Assembly (NCBI GenBank): GCA_001794015.1 | Contig: MGIZ01000020.1 | Location: forward strand, 583-9,814 | DNA length: 9,232 nucleotides | From: Candidatus Yanofskybacteria bacterium RIFCSPHIGHO2_01_FULL_39_8b | Lineage (GTDB): Bacteria; Patescibacteriota; Minisyncoccia; 2-02-FULL-40-12; GWA2-44-9 | Reading direction: 5' to 3' | Shown: positions 1-6,513 of the stretch, one piece after another | Layout: each line of letters opens with the position of its first letter | Numbering within the stretch: position 1 is the stretch's first letter | Translations under genes and position numbers: made by a program | Notes under the pieces: generated by a model | What the model was told of the DNA's origin: nothing | Database searches by the model: none | What the model saw: only the letters and a program-made list of their open reading frames with translations

Positions 1-1
1 A

Positions 2-1099
2 TGGTCAAAACAGCTTGGCCGAAAATATTCAGTATCTTGTAATTCCGGTTCATCGGCAAATCTTCTTATGTCTTATGCCCTGCTTCGTTCAGGACTTTTA
101 AGAAACAGAAAAGTTATTGTGCCAAGTTCCGCCTGGGTTACAAGTATAGCTCCCTTTATTCAGCTTGGTTTTGAACCAATCATGTGCGAAGCCGATTATG
201 ATAATTGGGGCCTTCATCTCGGATATCTTAAATCTCTTCTTGATCAACATCGCCCATCAACAGTAATGATGGTCCACGTTCTAGGAGTTCCAAACAAAAT
301 GGAATACATAATGAATCTTAAAAAACAGTACGGTTTCTTTCTCCTTGAAGATGCCTGTGCCGCAATCGGATCATCTTATAACAGCCAGAAGGTCGGAACA
401 TTTGGCGATATGGCCAGTATATCAACATATTACGGTCATCAGACTCCAACGATTGAAGGAGGAATAGTGGTTACCGATAACGAAGAACTGTTTAATATGC
501 TCGTAATGCTTCGTAGCCATGGCTGGGTAGCTCACCTTGATTCAGCAACAAGAACCAAGGTGCTGGAACAATATGAGATAGACGATACCGGAACTCATTT
601 TGTCTTCTGTGAACCGGGGTTTAATTTCCGTTTTACAGATTTACAAGCTTTTCTTGGTCTCCGACAGATAGATAGATTGAATTGGACAATTCAAAAAAGA
701 TTTGAGAATCATAAGCTTTACGCAAAAGAGTTGGGCAAATATTTCCTAATCCAAGTTTATAATAAATCTACGGTTTGTAGCATCCATTTCTGCGCTCTGG
801 CCAACGACCTAAACGAAAGAAAAGCCATAATCAAAGCCCTTGAAGAAAATGGTATTGAAACCAGGCCCTTTACTTCTGGTAATCAGGGAATGCAGCCCTA
901 CTGGTTTAGGCATTACCATAAATTTTCGGCCACAATGGCAAACAGATTGTATAATTGCGGATTTTTTCTGCCTAATCATCCTTATCTAAAAATGATAGAC
1001 ATAGAATATATTTGTTCAGTAGTTATAAAAACAGCGCTTGATCATCGAACCACTCCGCCAAACAACCCCATTAAGGAGAACAAAAAAAATGCCTGCTAA
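2..1099 (+). CDS. ColD-like PLP-dependent sugar 3-dehydratase (DegT/StrS fold), 5' partial
   Basis: The frame is open from base 2. The codons before the first internal ATG (68) encode NSGSSANLL, the conserved N-terminal motif of this fold, so the true start lies upstream of the window. Family motifs follow in order: EDACAAIG, KVGTFGDMASIST, GHQTPTIEGG, and NFRFTDLQAFLG. In aminotransferases of this fold the residue 8 before the last Gly of the (G)EGG motif is the PLP lysine; here it is His (codon 437-439, visible residue 146). That replacement is known in ColD (GDP-4-keto-6-deoxymannose 3-dehydratase) and in E1-type dehydratases. The C-terminal GIETRPFTSGN and GFFLPNHPY stretches also resemble ColD. 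The inferred role is cytoplasmic C-3 deoxygenation of a 4-keto-6-deoxy nucleotide sugar. The natural nucleotide (GDP or CDP) cannot be read from the sequence. The 3' end overlaps the next gene by 11 bases, suggesting co-translation. Confidence 0.85.
   Translation, partial: WSKQLGRKYSVSCNSGSSANLLMSYALLRSGLLRNRKVIVPSSAWVTSIAPFIQLGFEPIMCEADYDNWGLHLGYLKSLLDQHRPSTVMMVHVLGVPNKMEYIMNLKKQYGFFLLEDACAAIGSSYNSQKVGTFGDMASISTYYGHQTPTIEGGIVVTDNEELFNMLVMLRSHGWVAHLDSATRTKVLEQYEIDDTGTHFVFCEPGFNFRFTDLQAFLGLRQIDRLNWTIQKRFENHKLYAKELGKYFLIQVYNKSTVCSIHFCALANDLNERKAIIKALEENGIETRPFTSGNQGMQPYWFRHYHKFSATMANRLYNCGFFLPNHPYLKMIDIEYICSVVIKTALDHRTTPPNNPIKENKKNAC
1073..1078 (+). promoter_or_regulatory. Ribosome binding site AAGGAG deciding the start of the epimerase gene
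   Basis: AAGGAG lies 10 bases before the ATG at 1089. An in-frame ATG at 1038 would add 17 residues (MIIEPLRQ...) that precede the Rossmann strand and have no comparable site upstream. The 1089 start places the TGAAGYIG motif at residues 9-16, the usual distance from the N-terminus for extended SDRs. Confidence 0.8.
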
Positions 1100-2027
1100 A
1101 AAAATCCTTGTCACCGGAGCGGCTGGATATATTGGATCAATACTGATTCCCCAACTCTTAGAATCAGGTAACCGGATTATTGCTCTTGATAATTTTATGT
1201 ATAACCAAACTCCCCTGCTTGACTGCTGCCACAACGGCAATTTATCCATAGTCAGGGGAGATGCCAGAAACGAAGAATTAATCAAACCATTAATCTATGA
1301 TGCTGATTTTATTCTTCCCTTAGCTTGTATTGTCGGGGCTCCGGCTTGCGATTATGATCGAACCGCTGCTCAATCAGTAAATTTAGAAGCAATTCTCACC
1401 CTCCTCCGACTCAAAAATAAAAATCAGGCTATTATCTTCCCGAACACAAACAGCGGTTACGGTATCGGCCAGAAAGATATTTATTGCGACGAAACAACCC
1501 CCTTAAGACCGATTACCCTTTATGCCAGACTGAAAGTATCGGCCGAAAAAGCAATTATGGAAAACAAGGATAGCATTTCTCTCCGGCTTGCCACTGTTTT
1601 TGGATTAAGTCCCAGAATGCGTCTTGATCTTCTGGTTAATGACTTGGCCCACAAAGCCGTTACTGACGGCTATGCCATGATTTACGAACCTCATGCCAAG
1701 AGAAATTATATCCACGTCAGAGATGTAGTGAGGGCATTTATCCATTGTATTGATAAATTTGAGGATATGAAAAATGAGATTTATAATGTGGGCCTAAGTG
1801 ACGCTAATTTAAGCAAATGGGAGTTATGCCAAGAGATACAGAAACAGTTGCCAAATTTTGATTTCTTTGAAGGAAAGGGTAAAGATCCGGATAAGCGAGA
1901 CTATATTGTCAGCAATGAAAAGATAGAAAAAACAGGATTTAAACCTCAAATCTCTCTCCAAGAAGGAATAGCTGAATTAATTAAGGGATTTCAGATCATC
2001 AGACAAAGACATTTTTCAAATATCTAA
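1089..2027 (+). CDS. Extended SDR NAD(P)-dependent nucleotide-sugar epimerase/dehydratase
   Basis: The 312-residue protein has the length and motifs of the extended short-chain dehydrogenases that act on nucleotide sugars in the cytoplasm. The dinucleotide-binding motif TGAAGYIG is at residues 9-16. An acidic residue after strand 2 (ALDNF) favours NAD(H). The catalytic Tyr145 and Lys149 sit in YARLK, and T120 or S122 in NTNSGYG is the likely third residue. The segment RNYIHVRDVVRAF is the typical nucleotide-sugar contact region, and the C-terminal half (YNVGL, KTGFKP) also fits. The exact reaction (C-4 epimerisation, dehydration or reduction) cannot be assigned. It starts inside the end of the ColD-like gene, so the two are probably made together and act on related sugars. 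A terminator begins at its stop codon. Confidence 0.85.
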   Translation: MPAKKILVTGAAGYIGSILIPQLLESGNRIIALDNFMYNQTPLLDCCHNGNLSIVRGDARNEELIKPLIYDADFILPLACIVGAPACDYDRTAAQSVNLEAILTLLRLKNKNQAIIFPNTNSGYGIGQKDIYCDETTPLRPITLYARLKVSAEKAIMENKDSISLRLATVFGLSPRMRLDLLVNDLAHKAVTDGYAMIYEPHAKRNYIHVRDVVRAFIHCIDKFEDMKNEIYNVGLSDANLSKWELCQEIQKQLPNFDFFEGKGKDPDKRDYIVSNEKIEKTGFKPQISLQEGIAELIKGFQIIRQRHFSNI

Positions 2028-2049
2028 AGAGCTAAGAAGCTCTTTTTTA
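2027..2049 (+). terminator. Intrinsic terminator after the epimerase gene
   Basis: A 7-bp stem AAGAGCT/AGCTCTT (2027-2033 with 2038-2044) closes an AAGA loop and runs into a T tract (2043-2048). It starts at the stop codon and ends the ColD-like/epimerase transcription unit. Confidence 0.8.
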
Positions 2050-2077
2050 TTGATTTTAACCGATAAAGGTATAAAAT
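2050..2077 (+). promoter_or_regulatory. Possible sigma70-type promoter for the first radical SAM gene
   Basis: TTGATT (2050-2055) and TAAAAT (2072-2077) are separated by 16 bases, directly after a terminator and 36 bases before the ATG at 2114. The gene needs its own promoter because the upstream unit terminates. Both boxes deviate from consensus and the region is AT-rich, so a chance match is possible. Confidence 0.35.
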
Positions 2078-2113
2078 AACTATCATTGATCTTTCAAAAC
2101 TAGAGACAAATAC

Positions 2114-3439
2114 ATGATAAGAATAGGCTTCGTCCAACCAAGCAGCGATTATTTATATGATCCCTTCAGGGGCGATCCGCATACTCATTTTTATATTCTG
2201 ACTATCTTAGAAGACCGTTTAGGAGACAAAATTGAAGTCCATTTAATAGATCTGCGGGGTATTAAAAAAGAATTTGCCCTATACCACATTCCCGAATGCG
2301 ATATTTATCTTCATTCCGTTTATACGCTCGATTATGCTGAGCAAATATCTATTGTAAAAAATCTGCGACTTAAATACCCAAAGGCCATCCATATCGCCGG
2401 CGGACCGCATATAATATCTTTTCTGGAAGAAAATTTAAAAATATTTGACGCTCTTATTATCGGCGAAGGAGAAGAAATAATCGTTCAGGCTATTAACGAT
2501 TTTATAGACGGCTCTCTTAAAATAAAATATCAGCAAGAAGGTATTATTGATATAAATCTCTATCCTTATAGCCAGAGAAAGTACCTCCCAAAAAATTCTA
2601 TTGCCAGAAGTAATCTCCTCACCTTAAAAAATAAGCCCGGATCCGAGAATAAACTTGCCACTACAGCGATATTCAGCCGGGGCTGCCCTTACAGATGTTC
2701 ATTTTGCGCTCTTAACTTTGCTCGTGAAACAAGCCCGGGCATACGATATAGGAACCCGAATATTATTGAACAAGAAATTGAATATTTAAAAAGAGAGTAC
2801 GGCATTGATGGACTTAGCCTTCTTGACGAAATCGGCATTCCCCTTAATGAGCAGGCTGCTACAATCTATCTTGAAACTATAGCTAGAACAGGAATAATTT
2901 GGCGTGGTCAATGCCGTGTTGACGGTATTAATCACAAGTTGGCTAAACTGGCACGCGAATCAGGTTGTATTGCTATGGGCCTAGGGGTTGAAAGCATTAA
3001 TCAGCTATCTTTAAATCTGATTAACAAAAAGATCGACATCAACCAAGCTAAAGAAACTATCCAAATTTTACAGTCCAACGATATTGAAGCCAGACTCTAT
3101 ATGATTATTGGCTTACCCGGCGAACCTGAAGATATTATCGAAAAAACATGGTCATTTATTGTGGAAACTTCGCCGTCGATTGTCTATATTTCGCTATTTA
3201 CCGTAAGGCCCGGAACTGAAGTCTATACTCACCCGGAAAAATTCGGAATTAAGACTATTAAAACTGACTGGCAAAAAACGATGCATATGTACAGCCGATT
3301 CGGCGATGAACAGCCAACCCTTACCTTTGAATATGAATCTGAGACTTTATGGGGCAGAGGCATGTCTCCAGAAAAAATTGTTGCTAATTATCTTGAACTT
3401 CAAAAAAGATTGAAAGAATATAATCTTTGTTCGCTATAA
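2114..3439 (+). CDS. B12-binding-type radical SAM protein
   Basis: The 441-residue protein has two recognisable parts. Residues 1 to about 140 look like the Rossmann-like cobalamin-binding domain of B12-radical SAM enzymes, with AGGPHIISF followed by DALIIGEGEE. The lower-ligand DxHxxG motif is not visible, as in many members. The radical SAM core starts near residue 185 with CPYRCSFC (Cys191, Cys195, Cys198), which binds the [4Fe-4S] cluster that cleaves S-adenosylmethionine. RVDGINHKLAKLARESGC, MGLGVES and IIGLPGE are the usual later strands of the core. Members include C- and P-methyltransferases and ring-forming enzymes, so the reaction is open; methylation at an unactivated carbon is one possibility. 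It is a single-gene unit between two terminators. The Shine-Dalgarno site before the ATG is weak. The family call is firm; the substrate is unknown. Confidence 0.88.
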   Translation: MIRIGFVQPSSDYLYDPFRGDPHTHFYILTILEDRLGDKIEVHLIDLRGIKKEFALYHIPECDIYLHSVYTLDYAEQISIVKNLRLKYPKAIHIAGGPHIISFLEENLKIFDALIIGEGEEIIVQAINDFIDGSLKIKYQQEGIIDINLYPYSQRKYLPKNSIARSNLLTLKNKPGSENKLATTAIFSRGCPYRCSFCALNFARETSPGIRYRNPNIIEQEIEYLKREYGIDGLSLLDEIGIPLNEQAATIYLETIARTGIIWRGQCRVDGINHKLAKLARESGCIAMGLGVESINQLSLNLINKKIDINQAKETIQILQSNDIEARLYMIIGLPGEPEDIIEKTWSFIVETSPSIVYISLFTVRPGTEVYTHPEKFGIKTIKTDWQKTMHMYSRFGDEQPTLTFEYESETLWGRGMSPEKIVANYLELQKRLKEYNLCSL

Positions 3440-3446
3440 TCGTTAC

Positions 3447-3475
3447 AAAACCGAATCATTTCGGTTTTTTTTATT
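3447..3475 (+). terminator. Intrinsic terminator after the first radical SAM gene
   Basis: A perfect 9-bp stem AAAACCGAA/TTCGGTTTT (3447-3455 with 3460-3468) closes a TCAT loop and continues into an eight-base T run and a second T-rich stretch. It lies 8 bases after the stop codon. Confidence 0.9.
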
Positions 3476-3478
3476 TTT

Positions 3479-3609
3479 GCTAGCGAGGAGTCAAATGGAA
3501 GCTGGCTTCTATTTGATCCAGGCGAAGCAAAAAGGAGTAAATACTCCGCCGCTTGCGGCGGTATCAAGAGACGGTTTCGCCTCTTGATACCTCGCGGCTA
3601 GCCGCGAGG
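3479..3609. repeat. Cluster of adjacent hairpins between terminator and SDR operon
   Basis: Five inverted repeats occupy about 130 bases. They are 3491-3502 with 3505-3516 (one G.U pair), 3534-3539 with 3542-3547, CCGCCGC/GCGGCGG (3546-3552 with 3555-3561), a perfect 10-bp stem GTATCAAGAG/CTCTTGATAC (3561-3570 with 3581-3590), and a perfect 20-base palindrome at 3590-3609. In addition, the first ten bases (GCTAGCGAGG, 3479-3488) can pair with 3590-3602 with a two-base bulge, closing the whole block as an alternative to the last palindrome. No ORF is convincing here. The block is much richer in GC than its flanks, which suggests an inserted palindromic element or a structured RNA. The 94 bases from 3610 to the next ATG are AT-rich and show only a weak TTGATT/TAATCT promoter-like pair (3642-3669). 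Confidence 0.7.
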
Positions 3610-3703
3610 AGGATTTATTAAAAACCAAGAGAAGTCCCCGCTTGATTAAAATAAAATTTTATGTAATCTTAATTCCGTTCATTTACAATTTTAAGGGAAA
3701 TGT

Positions 3704-4510
3704 ATGGATCTTGGACTTGGTGGAAAAACAGCCCTCATTACTGGATCAAGCCGAGGCATTGGTCGGGCAATTGCATTATGCCTGGCTAGAGAAGGAGCTA
3801 ATGTCATAATTTGCGGTAGGAAATATGATAAGCTACTGGCTCTTGAAGAAAAAATAATCAGCGAACATAATGTTATCGTCGGTTCATATAAAGTTGATGC
3901 AACTATTCCGGAAAGCATTGAAGAAATGTTCATCAATGTAAAAAGAGATATAGGCCACATAGATATTTTAGTAAATAATATCGGGGATATTGAGAAATTC
4001 GGTAATTTCTTCGATCTGGATGACAACGACTGGATTAATGCCTATAATTTAACCTTTATGAGCATGGTTCGCTTCTCAAAAAAAACCATGCCTTGGCTTA
4101 AAAAGTCTTCACAAGCCAGCATCATAAATATCTGCAGCTTGGTCGCCCATCAGCCAGGCAGGTATAACCATCATTACGTTGCCGCTAAAGCGGCCATGCT
4201 GGCCGTAAGCAAACAAATGGCCAATGATCTCGGCCCAATGGGTATAAGAGTTAATGTTATTTGCCCCAGCACCTTAAAAGACGGGGGCTGGGCCAGAAAT
4301 GTTAAAGATAGGGCTAACCGGGACAATATTTCTTATACCGAAGCAGAGAGAGTAATCGAGAATGAAGCAAAAGCGAAATCACCTCTCGACAAAATAGGAA
4401 CAGCTGATCATGTTGCCGCCTTGGTTGCCGTTCTGGCATCAGACATATCCGGCTTCAGTACCGGCCATTGCTATAATGTTGACGGCGGAATCACGAGGTC
4501 AATTCTGTGA
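3704..4510 (+). CDS. Classical SDR family oxidoreductase
   Basis: The 268-residue protein is a classical short-chain dehydrogenase/reductase of normal length. It shows the cofactor motif TGSSRGIG (residues 13-20), the NNIG variant of the NNAG motif, and the catalytic Ser145, Tyr158 and Lys162 with standard spacing. The C-terminus FSTGHCYNVDGGI is typical of the FabG-like group. An Arg just after strand 2 (CGRK) suggests NADP(H). Such enzymes interconvert a hydroxyl and a ketone, so here it may oxidise or reduce a sugar carbon or a small precursor. AAGGGA at 3693-3698 supports the ATG at 3704. It is the first gene of a three-gene unit, and its TGA overlaps the GTG start of the next gene by four bases. 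FabG activity on fatty acids is possible, but this context argues against it. Confidence 0.87.
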   Translation: MDLGLGGKTALITGSSRGIGRAIALCLAREGANVIICGRKYDKLLALEEKIISEHNVIVGSYKVDATIPESIEEMFINVKRDIGHIDILVNNIGDIEKFGNFFDLDDNDWINAYNLTFMSMVRFSKKTMPWLKKSSQASIINICSLVAHQPGRYNHHYVAAKAAMLAVSKQMANDLGPMGIRVNVICPSTLKDGGWARNVKDRANRDNISYTEAERVIENEAKAKSPLDKIGTADHVAALVAVLASDISGFSTGHCYNVDGGITRSIL

Positions 4511-5460
4511 TAAAAAAAGTGCTCATCTGCGGTGCCAGCGGTTTTATCGGAAGAAACTTGTTGGAACATTTATCAAAAAATCCTGGCCTGGCAGTATATG
4601 GAACATACTTTAACAGTTATAAATCTGATCCCTGCCCTTATTTATCAAAAGTTGATTTTACAGATAGAAATGCCTCTGCCCAAATAGTGGCTAACGGTTT
4701 CGACTGCGTTATTAATGCTGCCGCCATAACCGACGGCTCAATAGCTATAAATAACGATCCGGCAAAATACATCGCCGGTAATGTATCGATCAATAACAAT
4801 ATTATCGAAACCGTCCATGCCAATAGAGTAAAGCAATTTATATTTTTAAGCTGTTCGATTCTCTATCCGGCCCATAATTTAGCGCCGGTAAAAGAAAATG
4901 AAATAGATTCATCCAAGATACATCCAGCCTACCGATACTGGGCAGAAGTAAAAATATTTTTTGAGGAAATGTGCCGATTTTATTCTGGAATTGATAGTAC
5001 TGATTGGACTATTATAAGACATTCGAATATCTATGGTCCCCATGACAAATTTGATCCCAACAAGGGCCATGTATTTGCGGCCACAGTAGCTAAAATCACT
5101 GATAAGAAAAATAATATTGTAGCGGTGAGCGGAAATGGTTTTGAAAAAAGAGATTTTCTGCATGTTTTTGACTTGGCTAAAGCCATTGAGCTTGCTATTA
5201 CCGTTCCCCTCTCTAAATATGAAATCTTAAACATCGGCTCGGGCACCTTAATTTCAATCCGAGAATTGGTTGAAAAAATTAAAAACATATCCGGGCAAAA
5301 TATCCCAATTATCTATGACGGAAGCAAACCGACAACAGATACTTCTATTGCTTTAGATACGACAAAAGCAGAAAAAATTTTAGGCTGGAATCCTGATATT
5401 GACATTGATGAAGGAATAAGGCAAACTATTAACTGGCATAAAAAAAGAAGTGGAGAATGA
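4507..5460 (+). CDS. GDP-fucose/colitose-synthase-like extended SDR
   Basis: The start is a GTG that overlaps the preceding TGA (GTGA), with GAGG at 4495-4498 as ribosome binding site. The 317-residue protein has the Rossmann motif GASGFIG (residues 9-15). It also has the signature of GDP-L-fucose synthase (Fcl) and GDP-colitose synthase (ColC): SNIYGPHDKFDP, then HVFAATVAKI, then GNGFEKRDFLHVFDLAKAIE. Those enzymes epimerise at C-3 and/or C-5 and reduce the 4-keto group of a GDP-6-deoxyhexose, which would fit a ColD-like partner in the same locus. One oddity is that the expected YxxxK reads W145-A-E-V-K149; tyrosines lie at 142 and 144 instead. The C-terminal ILGWNPDIDIDEGIRQTI is typical of nucleotide-sugar SDRs. 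The subfamily call is good; the exact stereochemistry and activity are open. Confidence 0.82.
   Translation: MIKKVLICGASGFIGRNLLEHLSKNPGLAVYGTYFNSYKSDPCPYLSKVDFTDRNASAQIVANGFDCVINAAAITDGSIAINNDPAKYIAGNVSINNNIIETVHANRVKQFIFLSCSILYPAHNLAPVKENEIDSSKIHPAYRYWAEVKIFFEEMCRFYSGIDSTDWTIIRHSNIYGPHDKFDPNKGHVFAATVAKITDKKNNIVAVSGNGFEKRDFLHVFDLAKAIELAITVPLSKYEILNIGSGTLISIRELVEKIKNISGQNIPIIYDGSKPTTDTSIALDTTKAEKILGWNPDIDIDEGIRQTINWHKKRSGE
5452..5455 (+). promoter_or_regulatory. Ribosome binding site GGAG deciding the dioxygenase start
   Basis: GGAG lies 9 bases before the GTG at 5465 and inside the last codons of the preceding gene. The other in-frame GTG, at 5450, has only A-rich sequence before it. The ATG at 5457 is out of frame and meets TAG after one codon. 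Confidence 0.6.
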
Positions 5461-5464
5461 AATA

Positions 5465-6190
5465 GTGACTGCCGAACAACTTGCAGAGGGTAAACAGTTC
5501 TATGATCGCAATGGTTATTTGGCTGTCCCTGTTTTAGAGCCAAAAGAATGTGATGGATTGCTTAGACTTCTAGAAAAATACGCCGATAAAGATTTTTCAG
5601 CTGAAATGAACCTGGACCGTAAGGTTCCTGAATTAAAAGCATTGATGAGAGATAAGCGAATTGTAAGCATTATAAGAACTCTCCAGAATAATTCGGTAAT
5701 CGGTACTTTAATAAGCCAGATCTTATTCAAGAAAGCCGGAACTGTTTACGCTAATCAAGCCTGGGAGCCTCATCAGGACAACTCATACCCGCAAGCGCCT
5801 TACGGTGCCATGCTAACGGTAAATATTTTTCTGGAGGATGCAGACCGAGAGAACGGATGTATGTATGTCTGCCCCCGATCTCATGCTTACAATAAAGAAT
5901 TGCTGCCCTTTGTACCGACTCCGAGTTACAAGGAAAAATCTTCCGATAACCAAGACGGATCAGGATCAAACCCGGGTAATAGGGTAGAAATCCCTCCCGG
6001 CTATCAGAAAAGAGATGTAATTGTAAAAAAAGGAACCCTGCTGGTAATGCACGGCCACATGATTCATGGTTCTTATGCTAACACTTCAACTAATCGATCT
6101 AGGCCACTATTCTCTATAACTTATTGCAATAAAAATGCGTCGTTCCTTAAGGGCAAAAATGCCAAACGGGAATGGGAGCCAGTTGAATAA
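5465..6190 (+). CDS. PhyH-family Fe(II)/2-oxoglutarate dioxygenase
   Basis: The 241-residue protein matches the phytanoyl-CoA dioxygenase (PhyH) family, non-haem iron enzymes that hydroxylate small molecules using O2 and 2-oxoglutarate. The iron ligands are visible as HQD (His103 and Asp105) in a stretch reading EPHQDNSYPQAP, and His201 in HGSYANTS. An Arg in NRSRP (Arg211 or Arg213) is the probable 2-oxoglutarate contact. The N-terminal FYDRNGYLAVPVL and the central ENGCMYVCPRSH are also typical. The start is GTG at 5465; GTG 5450 would add five residues. It follows the Fcl-like gene by four bases and ends the three-gene unit. In a sugar locus the likely role is hydroxylation or oxidative modification of the sugar or of an attached group. 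No signal peptide is seen. Confidence 0.87.
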   Translation: MTAEQLAEGKQFYDRNGYLAVPVLEPKECDGLLRLLEKYADKDFSAEMNLDRKVPELKALMRDKRIVSIIRTLQNNSVIGTLISQILFKKAGTVYANQAWEPHQDNSYPQAPYGAMLTVNIFLEDADRENGCMYVCPRSHAYNKELLPFVPTPSYKEKSSDNQDGSGSNPGNRVEIPPGYQKRDVIVKKGTLLVMHGHMIHGSYANTSTNRSRPLFSITYCNKNASFLKGKNAKREWEPVE

Positions 6191-6197
6191 TCAACTC

Positions 6198-6230
6198 AAA
6201 CCGCTCAATAACGAGCGGTTTTTTATTTTT
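6198..6230 (+). terminator. Intrinsic terminator after the dioxygenase gene
   Basis: A perfect 9-bp stem AAACCGCTC/GAGCGGTTT (6198-6206 with 6213-6221) closes the loop AATAAC and runs into a T-rich tail. It ends the three-gene unit starting at 3704. Confidence 0.9.
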
Positions 6231-6279
6231 TAGCCTTATAACTGCTCACACCCCCGCTAGCTGACAACATCATCTCGCC

Positions 6280-6491
6280 TAACCTCCATCGCTTTTTTGA
6301 TCATGGTCCTCGCCTTCATCTCGGGATTTGAGATGATTGTGATTGTATATACTAATAATCATAGGTAACCCTCGCTTGCCTCCTCTCCGCCAGCTGGCAG
6401 ATCGGCGCTCGACCTATGATTATTGGATACAATCCAATCACTCTTCTTCCCTCATTCGGCTTGTCAAATGACAAAAAAGTGATGGAGGTTA
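6280..6491. repeat. 212-bp inverted-repeat element with internal long hairpin
   Basis: The ends form a 20-bp inverted repeat (6280-6299 with 6472-6491; 19 of 20 bases match, the exception being a G.U pair if transcribed). Inside lies a second long stem: 13 perfect pairs (6354-6366 with 6412-6424), an internal loop, seven pairs (6342-6348 with 6427-6433) and then six more (6335-6341 with 6434-6439, one base bulged). Two small hairpins are CATCTC/GAGATG (6317-6322 with 6330-6335) and TTGTCA/TGACAA (6461-6466 with 6469-6474). The apical region holds the palindrome GCCAGCTGGC. No transposase is present, and no target-site duplication is obvious at the ends. A MITE-like palindromic insertion and a stand-alone structured RNA are both possible. 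Overlapping small ORFs on the minus strand are treated as a finding. Bases 6231-6279 show nothing else. Confidence 0.6.
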
Positions 6492-6513
6492 AACTATACA
6501 TAGCCATACTGAA

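Noticed and set aside
1038..1088. Upstream ATG extending the epimerase by 17 residues
   Set aside because: A clear AAGGAG sits 10 bases before the ATG at 1089, and the extra residues do not fit the start of an SDR fold.
2..1099. Sugar aminotransferase (amino-sugar synthesis)
   Set aside because: The fold is right, but the PLP lysine is replaced by His and the C-terminal motifs match the 3-dehydratase branch.
1016..1285. Minus-strand ORF of 89 codons, and similar minus-strand ORFs at 3691-4026, 4909-5288, 7936-8285 and 8914-9099
   Set aside because: All lie opposite well-supported genes on the + strand, show no family motifs and lack convincing ribosome sites.
5450..5464. GTG at 5450 as start of the dioxygenase
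   Set aside because: Only A-rich sequence precedes it, whereas GGAG is well placed for the GTG at 5465. The difference is five residues and it remains possible.
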